Assembly: GCA_041168905.1 (NCBI GenBank)
Contig: JBEEJZ010000027.1
Location: forward strand, 13,049 to 77,048
Length of the DNA: 64,000 nucleotides
Source: JBEEJZ01 sp041168905
GTDB taxonomy: Bacteria > Pseudomonadota > Gammaproteobacteria > Burkholderiales > Burkholderiaceae_C
Direction: 5' to 3'
Under the pieces are notes generated by a model that ran no database searches, was not told the DNA's origin, and saw nothing but the letters and a program-made list of their open reading frames with translations. The position numbers and the translations under genes are program-made. Below are positions 1 to 9,412 of this stretch, one piece after another (position 1 is the first letter of the stretch; every line of letters starts with the position of its first letter).

Positions 1-1477
1 AACCCACACCCTGGGCAAAGGGTTTCCAGCCCGCAGCCACCGCACTGGCCGACTCGGCCTTGCGTGCAATCAGCCAGTTACCCGGAGCTTGCGCGGCGCT
101 GGCCAGCACCTCTGGGCCTCGCAAAACCTTGGCGGCCTCGGCATCGAAGTCAGCGCCCTCAAACAGCTCGCGCTCCCAGCCATCACGCGCGTTCGCACGG
201 CGCTCGGCCCAGTCGTGAATCACGATCATGGGCTTGGCCGCCTGCGTGTAGAACGGCAGGTCGTAGGGAAATCCACGCAAGGCGTAGACGGTGTCACTGG
301 GCCGGGCCTCGCAGGCCAGAACGCGAGCCATGTCTTGCGAGCGACCAGGAGCGGTGACCCCGCCCACCATCAACACCAGGGTGGTGGCGATGCCGATGTT
401 GAGCAGCACCAGCGCCCCAAACAGCTTACCCGCCCAGGCACGGTGTGCCAGCGTGCGCTCCCAGCCCAGTGCGGCCAGCCAGGCCACCGGCGGCATCACC
501 GGCAAGATGTAGCCCACCAGCTTGGAGCTGGGCAGCGAGAAGAACACTGTGATGCACAGCACCCAGATCCAGCACAGGCTGAGCCAGGGGCGGGTCGCCA
601 GAGATGCTGCAGCTTGAGTCCCGCGCTTGCGCCAGGCAGCCAGGGTCCAGAAAACCCAGGGGAACATCAGCAGGCCGATCGACAACACGTAAAACCACAT
701 CGGCTGGGGGTTGTTGAAGGTCTTGGCGGTGTAGCGTGCAAAGTGGTGATGCACAAACATGTAGTTCAGCAGGTCGGGGTATTTTTGCTGGGCCAGCGCA
801 AACCAGGGCACCACGACCGCCGCAAACAAGGCCAGGCCACTGAGCCACGGCAGGTACAGCATCTTGCGCAGCTGGCGTGTCCAGACCAGCCACACCAGCA
901 GCACCAGACCGGGCAAGGCAATGCCGATCAGGCCCTTGCTCATCATGCCCAGGCCACAGGCCACAAAACCCAGGCGCGCCAGGTTGGCATGGGGTTTGTC
1001 GCCCGCCTGAAACGCAAAGGCAAAACACCAGATGGCCACGCTGATCCAGGTCGCCACCTGCATGTCGTGATTGACATACTGGCCACCCACCATGAAGGCC
1101 AGACCACTTGCCAGCATGATGGCGGCACGTCGGGCCAGGGCCTCGGTGGCCACAACGCGTGCGGCCAGGTACAGCGCCACGGTCATCAACCCCACATGCA
1201 GGGCGGGCACAAAGCGCAAGGCAAACTCGTTGACGCCAAACACCGTGAGGGACAGCGACTGCAGCCAGTGCAGCAAGGGCGGTTTGTGAAAAAAGGGCAG
1301 GCCATTCAGGCGCGGCGTGAGCCAGTCGCCATGGAGCAGCATGGCACGGCCAATGTCGCCGTAACGCCCCTCGTCGGGCACCGCCAGCGGCCGCAACAGC
1401 GACAGCACCAGCAGAAAAGCCCACAACAGGCCCATCGCGAGCCAGGATATTTGTCGTTCAGTCAGGTATTTTTTCAC
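1..1477 (-). CDS. ArnT-like glycosyltransferase (GT39/GT83 family), 3' end outside window
   Basis: Integral membrane glycosyltransferase of the ArnT/PMT family, which transfers sugars from polyprenyl-phosphate donors to lipid A or other envelope acceptors on the periplasmic side. The minus-strand frame stays open from a GTG at 1477 to the window edge (about 492 codons; the family is usually near 550). Near the N-terminus I read DEGRYGDIGRAML followed by GDWLTPRLNGLPFFHKPPL, the family's first periplasmic loop with its acidic pair and the KPPL motif. Several hydrophobic helices follow. An in-frame ATG at 1435 is an alternative start, but it would remove the charged leader MKKYLTERQ. The acceptor cannot be told from sequence, and the C-terminal domain is missing here. 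Confidence 0.85.
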   Translation of the reverse strand, partial: MKKYLTERQISWLAMGLLWAFLLVLSLLRPLAVPDEGRYGDIGRAMLLHGDWLTPRLNGLPFFHKPPLLHWLQSLSLTVFGVNEFALRFVPALHVGLMTVALYLAARVVATEALARRAAIMLASGLAFMVGGQYVNHDMQVATWISVAIWCFAFAFQAGDKPHANLARLGFVACGLGMMSKGLIGIALPGLVLLVWLVWTRQLRKMLYLPWLSGLALFAAVVVPWFALAQQKYPDLLNYMFVHHHFARYTAKTFNNPQPMWFYVLSIGLLMFPWVFWTLAAWRKRGTQAAASLATRPWLSLCWIWVLCITVFFSLPSSKLVGYILPVMPPVAWLAALGWERTLAHRAWAGKLFGALVLLNIGIATTLVLMVGGVTAPGRSQDMARVLACEARPSDTVYALRGFPYDLPFYTQAAKPMIVIHDWAERRANARDGWERELFEGADFDAEAAKVLRGPEVLASAAQAPGNWLIARKAESASAVAAGWKPFAQGVG

Positions 1478-1523
1478 CCGCGAATTTTAGGGGCGGGGCA
1501 AGTCCCCCCTTTCAGCACAAGCC

Positions 1524-2606
1524 TCAGAAAACCCCTAACCAGGCCAGGGTCGCCATGCCGTAACGCTTGCCAAACTTGCTTGCGGTCATGGGGTTGTAGG
1601 CAAACGGTATCTCGCCCACAAACTGATTGCTCATCAACTGTCCGCGCAAGACGACGGCTGAATGTGGGGCTATTCGACGTGAAATTTCTGCAACCCAGGT
1701 GTTGTTCGCCGTGTATGCAACACCACCCAAATTTCTGATCGTGTCGTCCACCTCGCTACGCTTCAACTGTTGGCGGAAAAACCCGCCACGTAGCATCCAA
1801 TCCTGGTTAAACCATTGCAAACTGCCACCTACCAACCAGTAGTTTGCGCGGTAAGAAACATGAAGGTCTGCGTCGGTTGCGGCACTGAAAGTATCAAGTA
1901 CCGGCCCCGACGCGCTACAGGTATCGACCAGGGACCCGTTCAAGGCACTGCCGGCAAAAGTTAACCTGTAGGTGCAGCCGCTTCCAGTTTTATACAGGGC
2001 AGTTACCCCGCCGGCGCCCACGCGGCTTTGCCCAAAACCGCCCAATGCGTTCACACTCACCGAGTCTGACAAACGCCACGTGCCGACCACATCCAGTTGC
2101 TTTTGGAGGTCATGGGCGGAATCCACGCGCACGTCATATACCGTTTTCCCCGCCACGGTGGTGGGTGACGACTTCACGAGCTCGGCTGAGGCATTGCCCC
2201 ACACACTCATGCGGACAGCCAAGTGCCCCGGGCTCGCCGCATTACCCAGTAAGCGGTATTGACCTGCCACTTGCCAACTGTCAATGTATGCGCTGTCAGT
2301 GCGGTAATCGATGCGCCGCCGCCAGAGCTGCCCAGACGCTGACCAGTCGTCCGTGAGCCGATAGCTGACAAGCACATGTTGTCCCTGATAGTCGCCGACA
2401 TTTGTGCCAGCGTACGCGGGGTCACTCGACCGAAGATGCAAAAAATCGAGCGTGTCGTTAACGGCATCAACGCCCAGCTCCAGACGAAGTTGACCCGGAC
2501 CTCCAGGCAAGTCGGCCGACAGCAAGGCATCCAGCGGCGCAGCGCACAAAGTCAGCGGCAATATGAATTGCACCGCGACAAGAGGTTGCAAATATTTCGT
2601 TTGCAT
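1524..2606 (-). CDS. Predicted outer-membrane beta-barrel protein, uncharacterised
   Basis: A 360-residue protein with an N-terminal signal peptide (hydrophobic stretch ending near LTLCAAP) and a body of alternating polar/hydrophobic strands rich in Tyr, Trp and Gly. It ends in an aromatic residue (LAWLGVF), as outer-membrane barrels do. I chose the ATG at 2606; a TTG at 2621 would add five residues. It lies 50 bases downstream of the giant lipoprotein gene on the same strand, so the two are probably cotranscribed and may work together at the cell surface. I do not recognise a named family. It is shorter than Slam-type (DUF560) lipoprotein translocators, and that role is only a speculation. 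Confidence 0.6.
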   Translation of the reverse strand: MQTKYLQPLVAVQFILPLTLCAAPLDALLSADLPGGPGQLRLELGVDAVNDTLDFLHLRSSDPAYAGTNVGDYQGQHVLVSYRLTDDWSASGQLWRRRIDYRTDSAYIDSWQVAGQYRLLGNAASPGHLAVRMSVWGNASAELVKSSPTTVAGKTVYDVRVDSAHDLQKQLDVVGTWRLSDSVSVNALGGFGQSRVGAGGVTALYKTGSGCTYRLTFAGSALNGSLVDTCSASGPVLDTFSAATDADLHVSYRANYWLVGGSLQWFNQDWMLRGGFFRQQLKRSEVDDTIRNLGGVAYTANNTWVAEISRRIAPHSAVVLRGQLMSNQFVGEIPFAYNPMTASKFGKRYGMATLAWLGVF

Positions 2607-2656
2607 CGTGGTTTGCAGCAACCGGGGCGACAGGCCTGGCCCCGGTTACCCAACAT

Positions 2657-5600
2657 TTATTTCACGATGACGCCAGCACTGCCGTAATTGCTGACCGATG
2701 CCCCTCGGGCGTCAGTGATAGCCAAAGGTACGCCCGTCATGCCAAAGCTTATGGAATAAGTGCCGACGGGGTCGGTCAACGCACTTGCAGCAGGAAACAG
2801 CGAGCTCAATAGGGTATTGAGACCACCCATATTGAGGTTGACCACACCATTGGCGGATGTCGTCAACAAGCTACTGACGTTGCTCAAGGTCGCGCTTCCC
2901 ACATGGGTGGTGACATACAACTTGGCGGCAAGTGGAATGCTCAAAACCGGCTTGCCGCTGACCGTGGCGACTTGAATCTGATCAAACCACAGATTCATAT
3001 ATCCGTACCTTGGCGAGCCGCGATAGATGGTCACAGTGCCTTGCGCTATCGCGCTGACCGGCGAGCCCGTCGCCTGAAAACTGATGGCGGTCAGTGGGTT
3101 GCCCTGCAGATTGACTTCACCGTAGTAGGTGTAGGGGTTGGGTGCCGTCACAGCATTGTTATTGAAGGCCAAGGAGGCCAGATCAAGTTGCAGAGTGGTG
3201 GCGGGCAGGGTGGCCGGCGTAATGGTCGCCACAGACTCCACAAAGAAGTCTGCCCCCAGCGCCAGGTGTGGCCCATAGTCGGTGTAGCTGCTGTTTTCGA
3301 TGACCGGCAAAGTCGCCCCCAACTCGGTGCTGATCGCCACGGGTACGCCCTGGATACCAAAGCCCACTTTGAAGTTGCCTGTTGTGGCGATATCGCCTCG
3401 ATTGGGCTGAATGGACTTGACCAGATCCAGCAAAGCCGTCATGTCGATAGTCGCCACACCATTGGCATCCGTCGACAACAGACTACTGACGTTGCTGAAG
3501 GTCGCTTTCAGATCAGGCTGATAGCTGTAACCTTGACCAAAGTACACCAACATCCTGGCTGTTGGTGGGACCGTGACACTTGGCTTACCCGCAATCGTCG
3601 CGACATCGACCTGGTCTATCACCAGTTGTAGCTGCCTACTGTCGCTGCGAGTGATGCTCACATTGGCTGAGCCCCGCGCCGCTGCGGGCGTACCACCTAA
3701 CTGCATGGACACTTTGGTCAGTGCACCTGCAATAGTGATGCTACGCAACGCGGTGTTGGCAGTGGGTGCCCTCAAGGCTTGGTCGTTCACCAGGATGGTG
3801 GTCAACTTGATTTCGAGTGCATTGACATTCGGCACAGCGTTATTCAGTAGCGTGGCGGCAGATGCCCCGACAGCTTGCAAACCAGCCAGATTCAGACAGG
3901 TTTGGGTACAGGCAAAAGAACTGATGGGCAGCAGCAGGTGCCTCCTATTGGCCTGGACAACATTGACCAGGGAGTTGGTGTACTGGCGTACGGCCTGACT
4001 CATTTCCACAGCTCCGCCGGTGGTGGTCAGGGCATTGGCTGAGGCATTGGCCACCGCTCGTACGGTCACGGAGATCAGGTCGCCGGACAATGCCGCAACA
4101 GCTGAGCCCTTCAGTGAGCGACCTGAATTTGTCACTGTTTTTTCAACCGCTGCATCCACCAGCTGCCTGACCGATGTTGGATCAGAAAAATTGACGGTCA
4201 GGGTAGCTAGCGTATCAGCCGTGGCACGCAATGCAGACAAGTACAAGGCCCCCTCGTAACCATTGCCGCCGGAGGCAACCGATACCGCCGCGGAGAGTTG
4301 CTCCAAGAGTGTCTCTATGGCAGAAGTGGTTCGGGCGAGTTGCGGCAGAGTTGCCACGCTAGCGACCGGATCAGCCGTCAGCAAATTCACGCCAGGCAGC
4401 CCCAGCGAATTTGCCAAAAGAGTGTTCGCCGCGTCTACATTGCTTGTCAAGGCAGGCGACGGTATGCCACTGACCGGGGTGGGCATGGCCTGGTTCACAC
4501 GGGTCATGACCAAGGTACTCAAAGGTGTGATTTGGGTAGCTCCGGCGGGCGCACGGAGTTCGCCACGGAATGGCAAGAGCGTCGCCATATCCACACCGCC
4601 ACTCGCGCACAGCATGTGTTGGCCCAGGGTGGCGTCAAACACATAGCCCCCACTGCCGTTGGTGGTGGTGTTGGGCTCTGCAGCATCGCAAATACGGTCG
4701 TCATTCAGGTCAAGCGTGACCCTGGCGCCAATGATGTAGCCATCTGCCACACGACCACTCACCGTGGCAGCACCTGCAGCAGCGCCGTTGCACACGTAAC
4801 CTTGAGAGCTGACTTCAGCCGCATCCAAGACATTGTTGGCATTGGCATCCGACCCCGATGCCAGACGACTTCCACCGTAAGCACAATTGCCGCCCGCCGC
4901 TTCCGGCATCACTGTGAATAGCGCATTGCTGCCAGCTGCGCCTGTGGCACCGGTCGCGCCCGTCGCACCGGTTGTCCCAGCCGCACCAGTAGCGCCGGTT
5001 GTACCGCCACAAACATAGCTGGTCGAGGTCACCTCGGAGATATCGAGAACACTGTTGGTATTGGCATCCAAGCCCGCAGCCACCTTGGAGCCGCCTGCGG
5101 CGCAATTCAAGCCCACTGACTCTTGGGACACCACAACCAGTGTGCTCAAACCGTTACTGCCGTTTGAACCGTTGGAGCCATTTGTTCCGTTGCTCCCGTT
5201 CGCGCCATCCAGGCCGTAGCAGACCTGTTGCGAGTTCGTACCTTCAGCATCATCCAGCCGTCCGTTGCCGTTGGTATCGATACCAGACATCACCGTGATC
5301 CCCCCGTTAGGGCAGGCATCAAAAGCCACTGCGGCAAGCAGACTCACAGCCACTGATTTATTCCCAGGTGGCGTAGATACAGACCCAAAACTGTTGACCG
5401 GTAGGTTGATGTCAGAGAAATCTGTGTGGGCTGCCGCAAAGCTCTGGCCGGCTGCGGCAAGCAAGGTCCCCACGTCGGAACTACCCACGACACAGCCGCT
5501 GGCAGGATTTGCCAAACAAGACTTCATCTCCAATAGTGCGGCCGATAAGGTGCTGCCAGCGGGCTTGTTGGCCAAGTACTGAGATACGAGGGCTAGCGCC

Positions 5601-6163
5601 AACGCGTAGGTCCGCTGAGAAACCGTTGACCCGGCGGGTACGTTCAGCGCATCAACCGGTAGCGTGTACATGATGTCAAACACGCCAAAGTTGTTTTGTA
5701 CGGTGTTAACTGCTGCGTCGATGTTTGCGGTGTTCAAGCCATCCGGGGACGCGAGAGCCAGACCATGAGCCAGTTCAGTGAGCGCTGTAATTGCCACTGT
5801 TTTGGAACCTGTCACGCTTCCCAGCACGGAACGAAGTGGTGTGGACAACGCCGTGGCACCCCGTGTCGCCTCGTCTACATAAGTGCCGCCACTACTTTCA
5901 AGCAGGACCGGACCGGTGTAAGTGCCGATGTCAACAGAAAAAGCGCCACTGGCATTGGTTGATGCGCATTTGCCCAAGGACGCGCCCTTGGCTGCGCCCG
6001 TGACGGCGTAGGCACACACGGCTGAGTTATTGACGGGCCCTTTGCTGACAACGCCGTTAAGAACGTACGTCGAAGGTGTAGAACCACCACCACTGCTGCC
6101 ACCGCCACAAGCGGCAAGCGCCGCGACCAAGCCGGCCGCAACCAATAGACGGACTAATGTCAT
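2657..6163 (-). CDS. Giant lipoprotein with collagen-like tracts and DUF7151-like repeats
   Basis: A 1168-residue exported lipoprotein. The signal peptide ends in the lipobox LAAC (Cys19) and is followed by a Gly/Ser linker. A strong GGGAGG ribosome site precedes the ATG. Around residues 270-440 there are three modules of about 45 residues with the pattern Cys-x-x-GG...G.D.N.N..LD..E......YVC (for example DTNGNGRLDDAE), resembling DUF7151. They are separated by Gly-X-Y tracts (GSNGTNGSNGSNGSNG near residue 320 and GATGATGATGAAG near 395). The C-terminal third holds two copies of one module, each running from VATxxGKP through SNVSSLLxT to GVPxAI. Likely surface exposed; adhesion or matrix function is inference. 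Residues 40-250 resemble carboxypeptidase-regulatory-like or S-layer-type folds only loosely. Confidence 0.75.
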   Translation of the reverse strand: MTLVRLLVAAGLVAALAACGGGSSGGGSTPSTYVLNGVVSKGPVNNSAVCAYAVTGAAKGASLGKCASTNASGAFSVDIGTYTGPVLLESSGGTYVDEATRGATALSTPLRSVLGSVTGSKTVAITALTELAHGLALASPDGLNTANIDAAVNTVQNNFGVFDIMYTLPVDALNVPAGSTVSQRTYALALALVSQYLANKPAGSTLSAALLEMKSCLANPASGCVVGSSDVGTLLAAAGQSFAAAHTDFSDINLPVNSFGSVSTPPGNKSVAVSLLAAVAFDACPNGGITVMSGIDTNGNGRLDDAEGTNSQQVCYGLDGANGSNGTNGSNGSNGSNGLSTLVVVSQESVGLNCAAGGSKVAAGLDANTNSVLDISEVTSTSYVCGGTTGATGAAGTTGATGATGATGAAGSNALFTVMPEAAGGNCAYGGSRLASGSDANANNVLDAAEVSSQGYVCNGAAAGAATVSGRVADGYIIGARVTLDLNDDRICDAAEPNTTTNGSGGYVFDATLGQHMLCASGGVDMATLLPFRGELRAPAGATQITPLSTLVMTRVNQAMPTPVSGIPSPALTSNVDAANTLLANSLGLPGVNLLTADPVASVATLPQLARTTSAIETLLEQLSAAVSVASGGNGYEGALYLSALRATADTLATLTVNFSDPTSVRQLVDAAVEKTVTNSGRSLKGSAVAALSGDLISVTVRAVANASANALTTTGGAVEMSQAVRQYTNSLVNVVQANRRHLLLPISSFACTQTCLNLAGLQAVGASAATLLNNAVPNVNALEIKLTTILVNDQALRAPTANTALRSITIAGALTKVSMQLGGTPAAARGSANVSITRSDSRQLQLVIDQVDVATIAGKPSVTVPPTARMLVYFGQGYSYQPDLKATFSNVSSLLSTDANGVATIDMTALLDLVKSIQPNRGDIATTGNFKVGFGIQGVPVAISTELGATLPVIENSSYTDYGPHLALGADFFVESVATITPATLPATTLQLDLASLAFNNNAVTAPNPYTYYGEVNLQGNPLTAISFQATGSPVSAIAQGTVTIYRGSPRYGYMNLWFDQIQVATVSGKPVLSIPLAAKLYVTTHVGSATLSNVSSLLTTSANGVVNLNMGGLNTLLSSLFPAASALTDPVGTYSISFGMTGVPLAITDARGASVSNYGSAGVIVK

Positions 6164-6283
6164 GAATCCTCCCTGAACTTACAAAAGTGGCTTGTTTGTT
6201 TTAAGTTTGCGCCAACCAGCCACTATCGGTTGAGCGTCAACAGCTGAGTTGCCGGCCTCATATCTCACAGGCAATTGATGCTG

Positions 6284-6302
6284 ATTCGTAAATTATACGA
6301 AT
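6284..6302. promoter_or_regulatory. Perfect inverted repeat, candidate operator of the XRE regulator
   Basis: ATTCGTA-AATTA-TACGAAT is a perfect 7-bp inverted repeat with a 5-bp spacer. It lies in the 182-bp AT-rich gap between the divergent lipoprotein gene and the XRE gene, 44 bases before the GTG of the latter. Its size and symmetry suit a dimeric helix-turn-helix repressor. It could control both directions. Confidence 0.5.
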
Positions 6303-6345
6303 TAGTGTGTATGTGAAATAGTGGTACTTTGGGACATTCACCGGC

Positions 6346-6582
6346 GTGAATCAGCCCCTCAGTAGAACCTTTGGCACATGCGTGCGCACCTTGAGGCAGG
6401 AGCGGGGGTGGACGCAAGTGGAGTTCAGCGAGCGGTGTGGCTTCTACCAAACCTACCTAAGCCGCATTGAAGGCGGCCAAGCCAATCCGACACTGAACGT
6501 GATAGAAGTTATTGCGATTGGCCTTGGCATGACAGTTTTTGAGTTGTTCGAAGCTGTCAGGCAGCGGGCTGAGCAGGGGTGA
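6346..6582 (+). CDS. Small XRE-family transcriptional regulator
   Basis: A 78-residue stand-alone Cro/C1-type helix-turn-helix protein. The HTH spans about residues 8-62: FGTCVRTLRQERGWTQVEFSERCGF, recognition region YQTYLSRIEGGQANPTLNVI, then IAIGLGMTVFELFE, the usual fifth-helix ending. No effector domain is present. The start is GTG; the in-frame upstream sequence is closed by a stop. It is transcribed away from the giant lipoprotein gene and has a perfect palindrome directly upstream, so it most likely autoregulates and controls the lipoprotein/barrel operon. Similar small regulators also occur as restriction-modification controllers, but no such genes are near. Confidence 0.8.
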   Translation: MNQPLSRTFGTCVRTLRQERGWTQVEFSERCGFYQTYLSRIEGGQANPTLNVIEVIAIGLGMTVFELFEAVRQRAEQG

Positions 6583-6623
6583 TGCAAGGGATCACCCAAC
6601 CCACACGTAGCTGTGGCACTGAT

Positions 6624-7799
6624 TCACCCCAGGCCGAGCAAGCCTTTCAGGGCGGGGCTGGGACGGTGGGCCATCACCTGGTCTTGAATGGCCTTGGGCG
6701 ACAAGCCAAACACACGCTCCATCACCCGGGCATACACCGCAGCCAGGTCGATGCTGGCAGGTAAGTCACGCCCCTCAAAGAGTTGCTCTTTTTTCAGGCC
6801 GCGCCAGTCGGCATACACCCGGGAGCCGGTCAACAAGCCGCCAGCCAGAAAGCAGCAACTGCCCACACCGTGGTCGGTGCCGGTGGTGCCGTTTTCAGCT
6901 GCAGTGCGACCAAACTCGGTCACCGTCACCACCAAGGTGTTGACCCAGGCGTCACCCATGCCCTCTTTGTAGGCGCCGACCAGAGCGTCCAGTTCGCCCA
7001 GCCGGTCGGCATGGGTGCCGCTGTCTGCGCCCTGGCTGGCATGGGTGTCAAAACCATGTTGCATATCGATCAGCCCAACGCGGGGGCCGTTGGGTTCACG
7101 CATCTCCTTGGCTGCCAGGCGGGCCAGTTGGGGCACCGCACGCGCGTTCTGGAACGAGGCGTTGTTCATGGCGCCCTGGCGCAGCGCCAGGTTCTCGGCC
7201 CGGATCACCGGCGCATAGGCAGCCAGCATGGGGTCATCGGCCCACAAGGCAGGCAAAGCATCTGCCACGCTCGCGCTCAGAGGCGGCATCCAGTTCGGAA
7301 ACTGGGTGGTGGCTGCCGGGTTGCCGCGCAGGATCAGCGGCATGGGGATGGAAATGGACACACCTCCGCTCTGGCCGGAGGCCTGCATGGCGCGCCCGAT
7401 CCAGCCCGAGGCGGACGTGTAGGGCTTGGCCATGCCGGTTTGCATGATGTCCTGCCCCTCAAAATGCGAGCGCCCCGTGTACCCAAAGCCAGTGCTGTGC
7501 ACCACCGCCAGATGACCCGCCGCCCACAGGCTGTGCATGACCTTGAGCTGGGGGTGCAGCGCAAACGAGCCATCCAGCGGCAAGGCATTTTTAACAGCGA
7601 TGTTGGCGCGCATGCTCTCGTACAGGGGGTCGGCCACCGGCGGCGCGGCGGTCAAGCCATCCATGCCACCCCGCAGCAGCACGACCAGCAGCCGGGGCTC
7701 ATCTGCCTTGGGAGACGCCAGCGGCTCACGCAGGCCAGCAAAACTGAGGGCAGCCCAGGCGGCACTGCGCTGAATGAATGTTCTTCTTTGCATGGGCAT
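6624..7799 (-). CDS. DUF1501 family exported protein
   Basis: A 391-residue DUF1501 protein; the family resembles alkaline-phosphatase/sulfatase folds and its biochemical role is unknown. The N-terminus QRRTFIQRSAAWAALSFAG looks like a twin-arginine signal. Family landmarks are LLVVLLRGGMDGL, HPQLKVMHSLWAAGHLAVVHSTG, SHFEGQDIMQTG, DMQHGFDTHASQG and VVTVTEFGRTAAENGTTGTDHG. The ATG at 7799 overlaps the TAA of the upstream DUF1800 gene by one base (TAATG), so the pair is translationally coupled. A GTG at 7808 and an ATG at 7793 are other possible starts. DUF1501 and DUF1800 are nearly always paired. Confidence 0.9.
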   Translation of the reverse strand: MPMQRRTFIQRSAAWAALSFAGLREPLASPKADEPRLLVVLLRGGMDGLTAAPPVADPLYESMRANIAVKNALPLDGSFALHPQLKVMHSLWAAGHLAVVHSTGFGYTGRSHFEGQDIMQTGMAKPYTSASGWIGRAMQASGQSGGVSISIPMPLILRGNPAATTQFPNWMPPLSASVADALPALWADDPMLAAYAPVIRAENLALRQGAMNNASFQNARAVPQLARLAAKEMREPNGPRVGLIDMQHGFDTHASQGADSGTHADRLGELDALVGAYKEGMGDAWVNTLVVTVTEFGRTAAENGTTGTDHGVGSCCFLAGGLLTGSRVYADWRGLKKEQLFEGRDLPASIDLAAVYARVMERVFGLSPKAIQDQVMAHRPSPALKGLLGLG

Positions 7800-9277
7800 T
7801 AACTCCACAACAGGGCAGGACTGACATGCAGCAGACCATAGGCCTGGCGATGGTCACCTTTGGCGAGCGCGGCGCGGATGGGCTCACTGCCCAGCCCAGC
7901 AGCGGGCAGGTATTGATCAATTTGGGTGCGCAAACCCTCCACGGCGCGGTCGGGGTTGCTTATCAATTCGCGCAGCAGCACCGGCATCACCCGCACCCGC
8001 CGGTCGAGCATCTCCTTGGAAACCCAGTCACTCGAGCGGATCGGCCAGCCATTGGGCTGCGGGCACCGTGGCAAAGGCTGGCCCAGGTCGCCCAGCAAAT
8101 AAAAGGTCTTGGTTCCACCTCGGTCGTCCAGCGGCACCACACGCGGCACCTCCACCCCGGTCAGGGTGAGGGTTTGCCACAGCCAGGTCTCGGGCGAGGT
8201 GAATTTGCGTGTGTTGTCGATGTGCGCCCAGCAGGCCTCCACCACCGCCTGGTGCACCTTGGGCAAATCGCCCTGACTGCTGACAAAGGCTCGCTGCACA
8301 TGGGCAACTGCAGCAGGCGGCGGCTCGTCGTCCAGAAAATACACACACAGCTTGTGCGCCAGATGCCGGGCCGTGGCGGGATGGTTGGCCAGGTCTGTGA
8401 CCAGATCTTCCAGCTTGGCCGAGGGCCGAAACAGCGCGGAATAGGTCTTGCCCATGACCTCTTGTGCCCCCGGCTCGTGATGGTTGAAGTCGAAGTAAGT
8501 ACCCAGGGGCACACCTGCCTTGCGCCATTTGTCGGGCTTCATGTCGCGCCAGCCCGTCAGGATCAGGGTGGTGGCTTCCACATCTTTTTGGGTGTAGCCA
8601 CTGGCCGGGCTCAGGGTAAACAACTCGAGCAGTTCGCGGCCCAGGTTCTCGTTGATGCTGTCCTTCGTCCATTTTTCCCGGGCGGCTTTGGAACGCGGGC
8701 CGGTGTTGCGGTTGTTGTCCAGGTACACCAGCATGGCTGGGTGGGTGACCGCATGCCAGAGCATCTCGCGAAAACTGCCAGTCATCTTGTCGCGCAGCGA
8801 ACGCTGGTAGGGGCCGATGAGCACATCGTTGTTTTGATTGCCCGGTGCCACCATGAAGTGGTTGGTCCAGAAGTGCCAGAAACGCTCAAACACCGGAGCG
8901 CGCCCGTAAACCGCCGTGGTGGCCCGCGCTTGCACTTCTTTCCAGTGCTCCATACGGCTGTAGGGAATCTCCACATCGCGCTTGCGCTCAGCCTCGAACT
9001 GGGCGCGCGGCAGCGTCTTGCCTTTGTCAAAGGAGGCTCTTTCTGCCTCCTGATGACCTTGAAACGCCGTCATCACATCGTCCATGGACCAGAGCAGTTT
9101 GACCCAATCAGGCAGGTCGGAGCGTCGGGACCCGTCGCGCTCGATGATGTCAATGGGCGGCGCTTTGAGCAGTTGCGCCTGCGCCCACGCCACCGGATCG
9201 GCAGGCAGGGCCTGGTCGGCGGGCAGACCGAAAGCCACGCGCCGTGTGAATTTGCCGATGAGATGTTGCTGAGTCAT
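7799..9277 (-). CDS. DUF1800 family protein
   Basis: A 492-residue DUF1800 protein, the constant partner of DUF1501; function unknown, commonly exported or envelope-associated. The family pattern is visible: an N-terminal HLIGKFTRRVAFGL (the 'LL.RatfG' start), then RFWHFWTNHFMVAP, SFREMLWHAVTHPAMLVYLDN, NENLGRELLELFTLSP, and a C-terminal PLPRCPQPNGWPIRSSDW. I placed the start at the ATG at 9277, with GGGAG ten bases before it, because the frame upstream of it only runs antisense across lemA. The gene leads a two-gene operon with DUF1501. Confidence 0.9.
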   Translation of the reverse strand: MTQQHLIGKFTRRVAFGLPADQALPADPVAWAQAQLLKAPPIDIIERDGSRRSDLPDWVKLLWSMDDVMTAFQGHQEAERASFDKGKTLPRAQFEAERKRDVEIPYSRMEHWKEVQARATTAVYGRAPVFERFWHFWTNHFMVAPGNQNNDVLIGPYQRSLRDKMTGSFREMLWHAVTHPAMLVYLDNNRNTGPRSKAAREKWTKDSINENLGRELLELFTLSPASGYTQKDVEATTLILTGWRDMKPDKWRKAGVPLGTYFDFNHHEPGAQEVMGKTYSALFRPSAKLEDLVTDLANHPATARHLAHKLCVYFLDDEPPPAAVAHVQRAFVSSQGDLPKVHQAVVEACWAHIDNTRKFTSPETWLWQTLTLTGVEVPRVVPLDDRGGTKTFYLLGDLGQPLPRCPQPNGWPIRSSDWVSKEMLDRRVRVMPVLLRELISNPDRAVEGLRTQIDQYLPAAGLGSEPIRAALAKGDHRQAYGLLHVSPALLWS

Positions 9278-9412
9278 CAGGTGGCTCCCGGTGGGTACCT
9301 GCCCGAATGACGACCATCGGGGCTGGCGCTTTGCAGGCGGTGATTCTAGGAGCGGGCAACTGTGTGCGCCGTGCGGCCACAATAGCCTCATCAAGGACAT
9401 TCGGAGCAGATC

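Noticed and set aside
426..1424. Minus-strand open frame of 332 codons inside the glycosyltransferase
   Set aside because: Wrong frame: it reads Arg/Ala/Cys-rich low-complexity sequence, while the overlapping frame gives the ArnT motifs.
89..1738. Open frame of 549 codons on the plus strand
   Set aside because: It lies antisense to the ArnT-like gene, is extremely rich in His, Gln and Gly, and has no recognisable domain; it is a by-product of high GC content.
4925..5225. Tandem DNA repeat or CRISPR-like array in the lipoprotein gene
   Set aside because: The periodicity is the 9-base Gly-X-Y codon pattern of the protein; there are no spacers.
7778..9310. Long plus-strand open frame opposite DUF1800
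   Set aside because: Low-complexity Gln/His/Gly composition and a recognised gene on the other strand.
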